A DNA stretch of 64,000 nt, from NCBI RefSeq assembly GCF_020184175.1, contig NC_065531.1, forward strand, positions 24,387,213-24,451,212. Direction: 5' to 3'. Positions 35,725 through 49,900 of this stretch are shown here, piece by piece. The notes under the pieces are model-generated. The model was not told the origin of the DNA and made no database searches. It saw nothing but the letters and a program-made list of their open reading frames with translations. The position numbers were made by a program, and so were the translations under genes. The first letter of the stretch is position 1, and each line of letters begins with the position of its first letter. The DNA is from Aphis gossypii (lineage: Eukaryota; Arthropoda; Insecta; Hemiptera; Aphididae).

Positions 35725-38700
35725 GTTAACTAGACAGAACATTTTATTTATTTATCATCTATCACTTTTTAAAACTAGGACTTACAACTTTATAAGTAGT
35801 GAGTACTAATTGTATAATTATATAACTTATATTAATAATTCGTCATACCAAAAAATGAGAATATAATAAAACAAAAACAAAGTTTGTCATATATAAAGAA
35901 TTTCAGAATAAAAAATATAGTCACTGTCAATGTAGCAGTTTGAAATATTTTGTATCTAATGCAGAATGCATATACCAAATACCAATATACCTACATCTAT
36001 AAGACAAAGTGAAGTTTAATGCCAATTAAAAAACTTGTGATTCTTCAAACATTTCACAATAACCAATATTAATCTATTATTGATCACGTCTTAGTAACAC
36101 TTGAAATACGATTGCATTATTTTTGATTCAAAAAGACGGGTATGGCGTTTATTTTGTGTATAAGACACCTAAATACTTCTTTTTTATTTTTAGATCCGCA
36201 TCTACAGAGTACAGATAATGTGTACCTAATTATAAATTTATAGAGACGTAAATAATATTGGTAGGCGTAACAGCGTTGTAAATAATTAGTATATTATACT
36301 TATGATAATAGGTATTTAATATGGTAGCCGGAAGGACGTACCTTTATTTACTCGTTATAAGGAGGTACCTATTCGCGGTAAGTTTCTCCAAATTAAGCGT
36401 TGCAAATATGTGTTCCATATTTCCTGTATATTTTATACAAAATATTTATTAATAAACCATTATTTTTAAATACTAAATAAATTACTTTATTTAAAGTGAT
36501 TAATATTCAGAGGGACACAATAATAATGGTAAATTATAGTACCTATAAAGTATAAATAATACATTTATACTTACACGTATAACGTATTAGCAAATTTATA
36601 TAGTTATTATAGTTGTAGCGGACGACGGGACTATTTTAGTTTTCAATAACCTAACAAATAATGTAGCTATATCCTATATAGGTAGGTATTAGGTAAATTA
36701 TTGGTTGCTAATCTAACAAAGGACCATCGTTTCGAGGTCATTATTATTATTATTAAGAACATTACACCAAAAAATGTACAAGCCGTGAAACAAAAAGAAC
36801 AAAAGAAATGATAGACAATATTATAATATTCATTATGGGCGCCATTATTATAGTGTAGGTAGGTAATATTGAAAACAGAACGCAGACAACTGCAATTATG
36901 TTATAGGTACCTACAAGAGGTTAGCCCGATAGCCGTATAGGTAACAGAATATTAGCTTGTAGGTACCTATATGTAGAGTGATTCTTGAAGCATGCCTCAT
37001 TCTCTTTTATCCTTAACTAATTAATTTAGTTGAGATTCATATTGAGAGCAATTGTCTATCTTCAGTAAAGCTTTGGATAGAATTAAATTTTAAATATTTT
37101 AATATGAATCTTTTTTTTTTTTAATATTTACCTACACCAACCTATATAATTTAACTATATCGTATTGTTAATTTGTAGTGGAGAAATTTATAAAATTAAG
37201 ATATATATTATTGTTTAGTTAGCATAAATGATGAGTTACACGCATAGCTGAATTAAAGGAAGGGGGCTAAAAGGGCTACGGCCCAGTGACCCCCCCCCCC
37301 CAAAAAAATAAATAAAAATATTATGGGCTTGCACAGCTTTTCTACAATTATAAATATACGATTAAAAGAAAATGAATTTAATAATATTTATTTAAAGATA
37401 CATTCATATTAATCATTTGATATTTGAAATAACTTTCAAAGTTGAATCTAATTAAAAATCTACTAAGATCTACACAGATTGAATTGATTGAAGATAGGTT
37501 GAACGCATAAACAATTATGTTAATTAAAAAAGACATACTGTGTAAAAAAAAACTCATTTGATATTTTGATGACGTTTTAGATATTTTTGCATCTAGAAAA
37601 ATTATTTTAAATAATCATTTATTTGTATTTTTGTATTGTTACCATATATTTTATATTTTAACACTTATTAATATTATTAAATTGTATTTTTTAATAAATT
37701 AACTATGTAATGTACATTTTCATTTATCTCTGAGAAAAAAATGTTTTTTTTTATTTAAGCCAGTGGCAAAAGCTGACTTCGGAATATGGGCATGCTCATT
37801 TTACATTATGATTTTTAGTTCTATTTAATTTATAATTGATAAACAATATAGAAATTTATATTTATTTATGAATTTATAAAAATTAATAAAATTGGCACTT
37901 ACAACGTACTCGTAAACGTAAATTATATAAATCATTGGCGAAGCACAACACATTGAGCATGCCCTGGGTGGTTAGTACCGCGGTTGATGGTGGAGCGAGT
38001 CTTTGATTGAATATTTCTTACTTTCATAATATAGCAATAACAAGCGTTGCATAGCTTGCGCACACAGCTATCACATGCTCTGTTATTTGTTAATACATGT
38101 TACGATCAAAATAAAACACAGACAAGTATAATAATTTCTTCTGTTTAGATGAAATTGTTGTCAAACATTATGATGTTATATTATGATATATTATTATTAT
38201 TGATGACAAAATAATTTTTGTATTTATACTAATAATGTTTGTATTCTTAAGCATGCTGAGCATGTCCGGAAAATTCGCCTCTGTATTTAACTAATAAATA
38301 TATCAATCGACATTATTATTGTAAATATACTTTTTTTTTGTAAAATTAGGACTCCCAAAAATAAATTACCTAGCTCAGGGCTTTTTAATTTCATTAATCT
38401 GGCTCTGGTTACTTGTATAGTGTATACATATTATGATCTTATAGAATTATAAAATATGATAGTATGATAGTATGATACTATAGGTATTAATACAAAAGTT
38501 GTCTCACCAAAAAAAAATTATAAATTATATAATTATATAGGTAATTATATTGACCTATACCTATTAACATTATTATTTATTAATTATTAACCGATATTAT
38601 GTATCTGTACGTACATTGTACACTTAGTTGTGCATTACAAATTACCAATATATGCCGTAAAATTTGTTAACTCTAATATTTTTTAATTATAATTAAATGT

Positions 38701-40009
38701 TGTTCATAATATGAAAAAAATTAATTTCTATAAAAAAAAAATGCATTTTTTTGTTCACTTATAAAAACCGTACTACTACATTTTAGCCTTGTTTTTACAA
38801 CAATTAATGTACTGCGTGCTGTTGATTAATTTCATGCTATTATTATTATTATTATTTTTTTTTTTTTTTAATTTGAAACTTGGCAGATTGCAGTTAGTTT
38901 ATAGTTCATACATTTTTTTTATTGTTTTAGAATTTTTAATGATCCAATGTATACTGTATGTCATGTGGGAGTGTGGGACACATAAATCATTATTTATCAA
39001 GTCGACTATACCTACTCTAATTTATAAAATCTTGAACAATATTAATAATTTGAACTTCATGATTGATTTAGTTGTAGGTAGGTACAAAAAATATTACTTA
39101 TAACATTAAAAATGTTTTGATCGAGAAATGAATTACCTATTTACAATAAAAAAAAAAAGTGGTTCTCATTTGAAAAAATAATTTTATATAAGACATTTTA
39201 CATAAAATATAATATTTAAAATAAAATATGTATTTGTTATAAATTCTAAAAATCAGAATTTTAAATAAATACATTATTATAAAAAATATAGGGATGATGT
39301 CACCATGCTGGGGATGAGCATGCTTGATGAATCACTCTATAAGAAAGTACACTTACAGTATATGCACTCTTTAGTTTACTCGCGTTTTCATATACCTAGG
39401 TATCTACATTAATATACTATTATTTTAAACCAAATTCGTATTCGTTCGGGTTTTGGGAGCCATGGGGCCGAGTGCTGACTGCTAGCATAAACCAGTTGTC
39501 CTCGTCACTTCATCGCAATCGCGATGACGAGTGACGAGTGTCAAAATTCTAATTATGCTTATACTTGTAAGAGTAAATTATAAATTATAATATAATATAA
39601 TAATTTCATACACATGTGCGATTCTTGCCTTCTATTAGTATACATATGACTGTATGAACGTATTCTATGACATTGTTTGTACGTGACCCGAGACCTATCA
39701 CCTTTGGCTGATTTTCTTTTTTTAGTAACCTAGAAATAAAGACCGAACGACATAAAGACGCAATTTGCATCTATTTCAATTGTGCTATGCTATACAATTT
39801 ATTATCCATTTATAAATAAAGATAGGTACTGCAGCAATTATGATAAGATTCTGCAGACGTTTTGATAGATAAAAAGATAGGTACTTTTATTAGTTACATA
39901 CACGATCTGCGATTTACCTATAATATGCTGATATGCTCTGTGTCTTTAAACAGTGGCGTTGGCGTAACTAAGAAAATATAGCATCTGAACTCATATGCTA
40001 GGAGGATGG
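35725..40009. other. Gene-poor intergenic stretch
   Basis: No supported gene. It contains a poly-C run near 37291-37304, next to a GGGGGCTAAAAGGGC MITE-like end. An imperfect GC-rich hairpin lies at about 39499-39540 (CTCGTCAC... / ...GTGACGAG). A solitary hAT-like 5' end, CAGTGGCGTTGGCGTAACT, lies at about 39952 with no partner end. Open frames such as 38789-39103 are A/T-driven. Confidence 0.45.
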
Positions 40010-40985
40010 GTAAAGTTTATTAAATTCTGAGTAGAGCGATGAATATATGTATTGATTTTACAATGTTGTGTTTGTTTTTTGTGTCTGTTAACACATTTTG
40101 GGGCAGTAAAAATGGAAGTGGTTCCTAGCTGATAAAAAATTGAATCTAGTTTAATTTCTATTTAAGCCATTTAAGGTGTCAAAAGTAAATCCGAAAAATA
40201 AATTTTATAAGGAAAAACTAAAACAATTTTTTTTAAAAAACTAAGAATAAACGGAAAATTTTATGCAAGTATGAAATAACTAAAATTTTTGACGAAATCG
40301 ATTTGGTTTTTTTTAGTTCTAACTCAATAGCGAATATCCGTAGATACTTGAATTTTTCACCAAATGTTTTTATTATGGATTTTATTTACGATAAAATTTT
40401 TAAAATATTTTATACTGTATTACTATTTTTATACTGATACTATAAAATTTAAAATTATAAATAGATAATTATTTTTAATAGATGATGTTAATTATTCTGT
40501 TATATCAATATTATAATTCAAAAAAGTTATCGAGAACTTTAAACTTTTACTTTCCTATAATATTTTAAGACATTATGAATTTTACTTTTTAAGGTATGTA
40601 CAGAAAGATATTGTTTAATTTTGAATTAAAAAAATTGATACAGTAATAGATATTTTTATAATAATTAAATACTATTTTTTTTTTTTTTTTAATACCTACC
40701 TAGTATTCAACACTAATAATTATTTAATTATACTGTTATACTAAAAGTAAAATTAATTACTTTAATAGCTATATGAATATCAATAAAACATATCAGGAAG
40801 TATACTTATTACTTATTAGTTATTAGTTATTAATAGTACAGGCAACTCCTCTCGGATTCGAATAGTTTTTCTGTCTTTTCATATACAATGATGTATCATT
40901 GAATTTAAATTTAATACACCCATAGTAGTGACCCGCTCGACACTTTATGTACAACAGAGTGGTACCCAGCTCTAAAGTGGCCAGA
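40010..40985 (+). repeat. Dispersed repeat R1, nearly full copy
   Basis: It begins with the TTCTGAGTAGAGCGATGAAT block, passes the 'CGTAGATACTTGAATTTTTC' block and ends with a 3' domain: TCGGATTCGAATAGTTTTTC, an ATGATGTATCATTG block, GTGACCCGCTCGACACTTT and ACAGAGTGGTACCCAGCT. The order is the same as at 10140-11690. Confidence 0.6.
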
Positions 40986-43167
40986 GGCACCATTTGAAAT
41001 ATTACCTAGGTACCGACGTACCGTTGATTTATTTAATTTTTATCTAAAATGTTGCATTATTTGTAGTGGTACTACTATATATTATAATATTATTATTAAT
41101 ATTTTAGTCAATACTACATTAATGTAATAATTACCATAAAACAGTGTTAATAGGCTTATAGCATAAATAGGTATAATAGCTTATAATGAATCTATATATT
41201 ATTTCGCATAGGTTTGTTTATTACTATAGTAAAATTCATATAATACGTACAAATGTCAAGTCTCGATGAATAATGTATTTACATTTTAACAAAATAGTTA
41301 ACATGATTTATTCGTTTAAGCATGTAATTTTATGTTTAAATGATTTAAAATGTCTATTAATATAAATATAATGATTATAATGAATACAAAACAAAATGAA
41401 TTACCTACAACTCATTCAAAGAACATTGTATTAAATTTGCAAGTTTTAACCTGTTAGTAAAAATTTTTATTGACAATAATGAAAAAAAAAATCGAAAAAT
41501 TCCTATAGCCTATAAATGGGTTAAAAATAGTTAAATATTTTGAAAATTGGACAATGTACAAAAATAAAATACCTACATATTTAAAGGATATTTCAATTAT
41601 TTTGATTTTTAAATTACAAAAATTAAATATTTATTAATAATTTTCTGAGGTTAAAGTTATTTTAAGGTTAATATCGAATATTCTATATACATTTGAACTT
41701 GCCATTGTTGCCATTGTTGACTACATCAACGAGTAGGTATATGTTAATCACTTGATCAAATAAAAATATACTTTGGAAAAGTGTGTATATATTATTGGAG
41801 ATCACCTTGTTATACCTTTATAACTTTAGCCTTTAAGTATCCATTTCTTGTAGACATTGACGCCCGCGGTCAGTGCATAAAGTGTTGAACAGTCGTTGAG
41901 TTGTCATAACGATGTACAGACATACTACAGTTCAAGGGCATCTATAAATAATATTCAACACTAATGAGAACCAGAAGGAATCGATCCGTAGCTTACGGCG
42001 GCGCAGTGAGTGTTCCGGTTCTGCTTCGTTTCCGGTATTTTTATGTTTTACAAAATACAATTTCAATTAAAATTATTAAACTGACCACTCGGATGTGTAT
42101 AATACTTGTTTAACATCTTTTGTATATACTTGACTACCTATGTCTCATTTCGTTGTAATATTTATTAGTTATGTACATATAAAATAATAATTATAACTAG
42201 GTTTACGGGTTTATCATTCTATGGGGGGGATAATAAAATCCCAATAAAAACATGATTCAACTGATGCAAGCAAACCTATGGAGGGCAAGGACGTCCACGT
42301 GGGAGTAAGGACCATGTCCTCCTCCCCGCCGTTTTTTTTTTTGGCCAATGTTATTATAAGCTTTATTTTTAATTTTTAAAACTATATATATTACAGATAA
42401 AAAAGTTCAAATTTGACTCGAGTTACATAGGTACACTGTACAGTGTATAGTAGGTACTATCTGATACCTAAATACACTGTTTCGCGTATTTCGTTAAATT
42501 CGAACAAAAATTAGATTACCAAGTTGTTAGGTGCTCGCCGCTCGGATACAGTAACCGTATAATACCTAGTACCTATGTATATTTAGAAATGGAATTATTT
42601 ATGATAATAATTTTGAAATCATCTAGCTACGACAATACTACACGTAATTAAACGAAATAACATTAAGTATCCATTAATATATATTTTTAACTGTAGGTTA
42701 AAGGCATGGGAAACCAAATTTTTAATATTGAAATTTATAATATTAAGAAGATATAATTATATTGATTTTATAATAGAGTATAGACTATTATAAAATCAAT
42801 GGTATTAACCGTATGTCAATTTGGAAATGTACTGAGTAATAAATTATGATAAAATATCTATTATGTATTGGTAATCAATTTTAAAAGAATTGGACCTTTA
42901 TGTTTTGCAAAAATTACCAAAATACACCTTAACACCTTAAAAATTGAGTTCCAAAGGGACGCGTTTTATAATGCTTGGTATCGTTTGAATATTAATAATA
43001 TTTACCTGTAACCAATGGCATTACGTCTTATAATGTGACGTGTGATTTGTGAATTGTGATGATGAATTTATTATATTGTACACCATACACGACTATAATA
43101 CATAAATATGTTTGCATTTTTAATGAAATAATACAAATTTAATAGTTAACCTATCCACCAAGGTAAT
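40986..43167. other. Intergenic region with one GC-rich exon-like spot
   Basis: Mostly AT-rich. At 41860-42040 the sequence is CpG-rich and holds TATAAATA (41943-41950), an ATG at 41964 and, 14 codons later, a donor-like GCA|gtgagtg (42006). A poly-T tract and CCTCCTCCCCGCC near 42318-42345 resemble a MITE end without a partner. Confidence 0.4.
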
Positions 43168-43443
43168 CAGAGGTGTCGAACTAAAATTAAAACAGGAAAC
43201 AGGGGGACAAAAAATTATTTCTCGTTGCCCACCACCTTTTTCACTATGCATGGGGCTACATAACTTACCAAAACAAATAGTACGTTGCGTTTGTTATTTG
43301 TCGGCCAGTTGTTTATCCCTCTGGTAAATATTATTATATATTTATAATTTACATAAATAGTTTTTTGAGTACACACGGACCCCCATCCACCGAAAAAAAG
43401 AGGGGGAGCTCCCAACTCTTGGATTATGGGTTCGGCGACACTG
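43168..43443. mobile_element. 276-bp hAT-type MITE
   Basis: 8-bp duplication AAGGTAAT (43160-43167 and 43444-43451). Ends CAGAGGTGTCGAAC and CAGTGTCGCCGAAC (minus strand) match at 10 of 14 positions, starting with the usual CAG. It lies 500 bp upstream of the gp78 start, so it may influence that promoter. Confidence 0.78.
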
Positions 43444-43530
43444 AAGGTAATTCATTATGCCTTGAGTTACGTGTTATAAAGTAACATGGAATGACCCATA
43501 GAGGGAGCTACTGCTCAAAACAAATCAAAC

Positions 43531-43550
43531 GTGACGTTATGACGTCACGG
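43531..43550 (+). promoter_or_regulatory. CRE-like palindrome upstream of gp78
   Basis: A perfect TGACGTCA (43540-43547) is preceded by a GTGACGTTA half-site (43531) and followed by CGCGTCAC. Such ACGT-core sites bind bZIP factors of the CREB/ATF group. For an ER-degradation ligase, ATF6/XBP1-type input is plausible but unproven. Confidence 0.4.
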
Positions 43551-43944
43551 ATCGCGTCACATTATTATCATGATAATATTGTTGTACTACTTGACTTGTC
43601 TACAACTATATACCGTCTACCGTAGTATTTTATCAGCCAGTTTTATGTTCCCATCCTGCGTGTTCGTTTTCAATGTTGTCGTTCTTGCGAATTATGATTT
43701 TTTGTGCTTAAATTTATCTATTAGTGGTTTTTGAACATAATTTATTATAGTATTTACGTATGTTAGTACGTGTACGATATAATTCTAGACTTTAGTGATA
43801 CTGTTAAAATATCTACTATGGTTATTAAACCATAATTTTATTTTAAATTATGTTCGGGACGTGAATTAGATACTAAATTCTGTGTGTGTACTACTTAAAA
43901 ATAAAATAAATATATATTTTACGAATAGACAAGCTAAAAAGAGT

Positions 43945-46900
43945 ATGTCATTCATGATGGTTGACCGACTGCCTGTTCCTAAACTATCTACATATATTTC
44001 GGCTACTGTGTTATCCATTTCTGCAGCTACCTATTATTCAGTTAAATACAGCTTTGATGCATCTCATGAATCAAATTCTAATATCCAGATTGATGCAGAT
44101 CCTACAAAAACCGATCCAATGGATGTATATTATGAACAAATGCTTAATGTTTTGGCATTTATGTTGCAAGATCCTTTATGCTTTTTGGTAAGTTAACATA
44201 TTGTGTAAAACATATTTAATTAATAAGTATAACCACCAAAAGTATTCATTTATAAATTTCCTCATTTTTTAACTATACATCTAAGTTTAATTATTTAATG
44301 ATTCAGATGTTATCTTTCTAGCTGATTATACCTACCTAATACATTTTGTACAGATTCTAGAATTTAATAATTTAATTAAAAAAAATTAATAAATTATGTG
44401 TAGGTATGTACCTACCAATATGTTAGTTATTATATAATGATGCATACATAACCTATTTAATTTTAATGTTAAGTAGTAATTACCTAGATCAATCATTAGT
44501 TATTTAATCCTAAATTATTATACTTATCAAGTGATCCAGTTAATTTAAATTAATTTGTATACTTAAATTAATAAATATTCAATAAATTGTTTATTTTAGT
44601 TTAAATATTAATCTCTTAAGTTTTAATGAATTATGAATACATTGCATGTTTATTCATAAGTTGAAAATGGCTTAATACCTAATTATTGAAAATATTATCA
44701 AGGTATAATTAAATAATATTAAAAAATATGAACTTTACTAATTAAATACATATACATATTATTTTCTACCTAATTTACCACCATCTTGGACTACTATATG
44801 TAAAAGTTATTTAGAATTCATGCAGTAATAATTTTTAATTCTTAGATAATTAGTAGAAATGTAAAATATTAATAAGCTTATTTGGTGTAAAATTCATCTT
44901 GTTAAAATTAGATATTATTTTTATTTATTAAAAAATAAGGAATATTAAATTAAATTAATTAAATTGATCTTCCTATCATAGTATCATCTACTTATGCATA
45001 AAATAACTTAAATTTCCAGGGTAAAGATAATATACAAAAATAAAGATGTTATCCTTAAAAATATTTGAACAATTTGCATTCTTGCCGGCTGTCTTAATTT
45101 TTATACATTACTAACTGATCTTGTTCACTTCGTTGCCCCTTATAAATTTCATGTCTAATGTGTTTTATACTTTTATGTTATAAGTAATGAATTACTTATA
45201 AATGAATATGAACTACCGAATATATTTATTAACAAAAAAATTACATCATAAATCTTAAAATCCCTGTTTGAGTTTCTCCCCGGGTTGGACTTTAGGGTCC
45301 AGTTGTGAATCTAAAATCTAAATCATCTACGGAACCAATCATACACAAACAATCTCATCAAAATTGGTCCAGCCATATATAAATGCATAAAGGATATACA
45401 GGCAGTCATTATTGTTATATAATATTATATAGATTCAACTTCAGTTTATAATTTATTTATGTGCAGAATTGACTTTTAACAATTTACATTTGAAGACAAA
45501 TGTATTTTTTCAATATTCTTATTTAGTTTAATTCTATCAGTTGAAAATCCTTTATAACAGTGGTTTTCAAACTTTTATTATACACGGCACACCGTAAACT
45601 TAAAAAAATGTTCACGACACACTGACTGTTTTTTAGATGAACAAAATTGTTTTGAATTAATTATTTATTTATTTTCTTATATCACAATTCAATGCAATCG
45701 GTAATTTATGGGAAAACCGCGGCACATTAAGTGGATAGTGGATACTCGCGGCACCCAGTTTGAAAACCACTGCTTTATAACTTAGCAGCTTAGAGATTTT
45801 ATAATTTTAAATATTGTATTTTTTAGTTATAATAAAAGGGATAGGTGATTTTTATTTCCTTGTTAAAAAATACTCGGATGTAAGATTGAGGAAATAAAGA
45901 ATTAAATTATATGTTTTGAATGTTTGACTAACTTACTGGTTTCTGGGTGACCTTAACTATACTCGTTCCGTGTCTAGATAACGAAATAATCGCAATATAA
46001 TATGTAACTAAGAAGGACAGTAGAAAATAATCATCTCCCTTATTATAAATAGAACCACTAGACCCTCTTCTTTGTTATAATTTTAAATATTTAGCTAGAG
46101 CCTAGAAACACAATATTTAGCTGTATATATAGTAATATTATATTGAAATATTATTTATTATTATTATTATTATTACACAATTAATACATAATATTATAGA
46201 TTTTATTTTAGATATTTATTTATAATTAATATATTTTAGTGTACGGTGTAACCCAATGTTAATATTTAATTTTATTAGTAAATACTAAATACATAATTTT
46301 ACGAATAAACTAGCATTCGATTATTTACGAGGTTGTTTATAAATTTCCTGAAAGGTTTGTTGGAATTAAAGCGACTAGAGCGTATTTATAGTATTTTTCA
46401 AATTCTACAAAATATTTATTATAATAATTATTATTTATTAATCACTTTAAATGATTTTATAATTGATTTAACCATGAACTCTAAATATAATATGATAATA
46501 ACCTATATTACCTATTAGGTCGTTCAGTCGTTAGTAAGACTTTATTATTTATTTTAATACCTACAAGTTTGATTTTAAGAAGAAATTTAATGATTTTAAT
46601 TTGTATTAAAATGTATGTTTTCTATTTTACTTTCCAATTATTATAATATTATATTTACTGACAAAACTTTAAATTCATTTCTCAGTAAAAAGAATTTGTG
46701 TTATGACTTATGACAGACGAAGTAGTTGAAAGGAAGATAGCTTAAGAAAGTTATGTGATTTAAAAGAATATTACGAGTCATTATTTGTTTTTATTTGTGA
46801 ACTAATACACTTATTGGCGATATGTTTTATAATTTTTTTTTTTTTTATAAATTATGTAATATTTAATTACTACAAAACTAAAATTCACTAACTAAAAAAT

Positions 46901-49900
46901 TAACATGTTTTTTATTTAAATTTTTATTGCTATACAAATTAACATATCACGATTTTAATTTTGTGTGACGAAACAATGAGTATGTTTTGTTTTTACCACG
47001 ATGTTTTTATTTTTATATTTAACGATTTTGGTGTAGAGAATTCTTCAATCTACGATATAAGTTTCTTGTAAAATTTTTAATGTAATTGGCATTTTTGAGA
47101 ACCAAAGTCTTATTTTCGTAAAAAATTAACAAAAATAACTTCGGAGACATTGGAATATTATAACGCAGTGTTTCCCATACCACCAGTTTTCTAAAAATTC
47201 GAATTAATATTTTTATATTGTACATTTCAATATTTGTGACTCAAAAACTAAAAAGAAATAATAACCTCAAGAATAACATTATTAAAGAATTTACATTTTC
47301 ACCAAATATTTAATTCTACTTCAATATAATTTAAACGATTAATAAATTTATCTTTAGAAAGTTAAAAAGTATAAAATTAAGTTACAGTTAACTATAGTAA
47401 ATTATAAAAATAATTTTTTGTTAATTAAAGTTTAAAAAGCATATTTAAATAATATACAATATACTAAATACTTTATTAATACATTTATATATAATTTAAA
47501 AAAAATGTTTATTACTTATTTTAATAGACTAATTTAGAAACAATATTTATTTATAAAAAAATAATTTCGCTATAAATGTTTTGATATTTAATTTTACATG
47601 AGATTTTACATGATAAAAATTATACAATTTATTTACTTATTAAATTTAATGATGTCATTGGACAAATAAAAAATCTGCTATCATCTAAAAAAAATAATTA
47701 ACATTAAAGTGTGTTATGAATTATTTATATTTATTATTCGAGAATAATATTATAATTGTTTCAAGTTATTACATCTAAAATAATGATACTTATTCAGTAA
47801 AATTTTATTTACTTCGTGACTAAGGTCAAGTTCCTAAGTCCATTAGCTTTTCTCAACTAAATGTTAAAACATTTGTTACAACATAAAATGCTCAAATTTA
47901 TATAATTGTTTACCAAGGTTGTGTTAAAATATTGTATTGAAGTAAAAAGTTTAAGTCTATAGGTATTTATATTCTTATAAAACTTTTAAATTATTAAAAT
48001 TATAATAAATATAATATATAATTTAATCAGAAATCAGAATAATATAATATATTATAGTAATGTCAGTAATGTAAAAACAAAGAAGAAATAGTTTATTGTC
48101 GTAATATTGTATGTCTGTATATGAATATGGACAGAAACAACTGTGATTTGGCCCTTGCAAATATTGATAACTGATAAGTATAACCTTATAAAATAATCAT
48201 TTATAATAATTCATAAGTGTAAATATTGATTAACTATGAATATAACATTAAATCATTTAATAGTTATCAAATATCGAGTTAAATTGGTATGCATTAGGTA
48301 CTACAACTCATAGAAATATCCAGTCAGGTACACAATTATATGTATGGTATGTTTAGCTATTGGTACTCAATAGTTACCGAATATATAATATCTTTGTTGT
48401 TTTCTATATATTTGGTGATTTTTCAACTATCTATAATATCTAAATTAAAAAATTTAAAAAATGTATGTATCTATACCAAGGTAAATTAATATAGTTATAT
48501 AAACATAATATTAATTCATAAATTAATATATATGTTTGTATTTGCGTATTATAGAAAATGTTTTTATTTGAATTATGTTTATTATTAGTTATTATTTTTT
48601 ATTTACCTATATTATTATTTGTTAATAGAGTAACAATTTTAAATTTATATTTATTTTTCTTTTGTTATAAATTATAATACACTAAAGTAATAAATAATAT
48701 TTTATCTCAATCTCACACAAAACCATTAATTGTATATAAAATTGAAATTATCAGCAGAGCAACAAAGCGTCTAGCACGTATATAATTTCTGTTAAATATA
48801 TAATAATTTTGATTGACGGAGACAATTTAGTTAGTAATTTAATAGAATACGATATCGGATAAAACACTTATCTAGACATGTATTGGATGCTTATAAAGTT
48901 ATAAATTATAAATATTACAATAAATACAGTATAATAATTATGCAATATTACGCAGTATGATGAAAAGGTATTGCTTTACCTATAAACATTTTTATGGCAT
49001 TAATTTTACTCAGTATTTTTATTATTGGAAAAAAAAATTATTTCTGGTGTAGTTAATGTAACGAAAGATGATTATAATTCATAACATTTTTGATAAAGTA
49101 AAACGTACTAACAATTTTTTCTCTTTTTAGTTTGATACGTAACATGTCCTGATTAAAACTTAAGAAATTAATTTTTCGTTTTCCAATTGTGTATAGGTAG
49201 TGCCATAGTGCCCATATTGGTGTGATTGTTTTTAGTATTATATTATTATCTTTTGAAGGAATGTTCTAAAAATTTCAAGTACTTATTTATTTTATCAAAA
49301 GACCGTAATATTGTAATTATTTTAAAAACTATAATCTTATAGTTACCTAAAAATCATATGGAAATAGAAAAAGTAAATATATAATACCAATATACATTAT
49401 ACATGTGTTGTAGATTAACTATAGTATTGGTCATTCTAATAATAAATATTTTTTTATAAGTTTTTAAAGTTTGGCTTATAGTGAAAGTGAAATTTAATAT
49501 TTATAGATTACAAGAATTACAAATTATTAATTAAAAATGTATAAAACAGATCACAGTTAATAGAAATTATATTGATGGATATTGAAAACAATTATCGCTT
49601 CTGATAATTTTTCGTAAAAGTTAGGTCGTGACTAAGAATGACTAAGAATGGAGGTGAATTATCAATTATTGTTGATTCGTCGAAACCAAAGTGTTCCTAC
49701 ACATAATTCATTATTATTTAAATAATACAAAGCAATGGCGTATATTAACATGTGATCAGTTCATAACACATTTATAAATTTATAATGTATCAATATAATA
49801 GATACTATCTATAATTCTGTATTTTTCTTTTTATCTCTAAAGGTATGATTTATTGAATTTATTGTGTTATTGTCTTATTGACTTAAATAATTTAATCGTT

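Noticed and set aside
36321..36377. ATG-led 19-codon stretch ending at a donor-like GCG|gtaagtttc
   Set aside because: There is no promoter context, no partner exon and no recognisable peptide. One good donor in 64 kb of AT-rich DNA is not enough.
38789..39103. 104-codon hydrophobic frame
   Set aside because: It is driven by T-rich sequence including a long poly-T run; the Leu/Phe-rich pseudo-membrane composition is expected by chance in such DNA.
39499..39540. GC-rich imperfect hairpin CTCGTCAC...GTGACGAG
   Set aside because: The arms are imperfect, there are no flanking duplications, and no RNA-gene signature was found; possibly a TE remnant.
43882..43944. Upstream extension of the gp78 first exon
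   Set aside because: The frame is open but has no ATG before 43945; the chosen ATG gives the family-like N-terminus.
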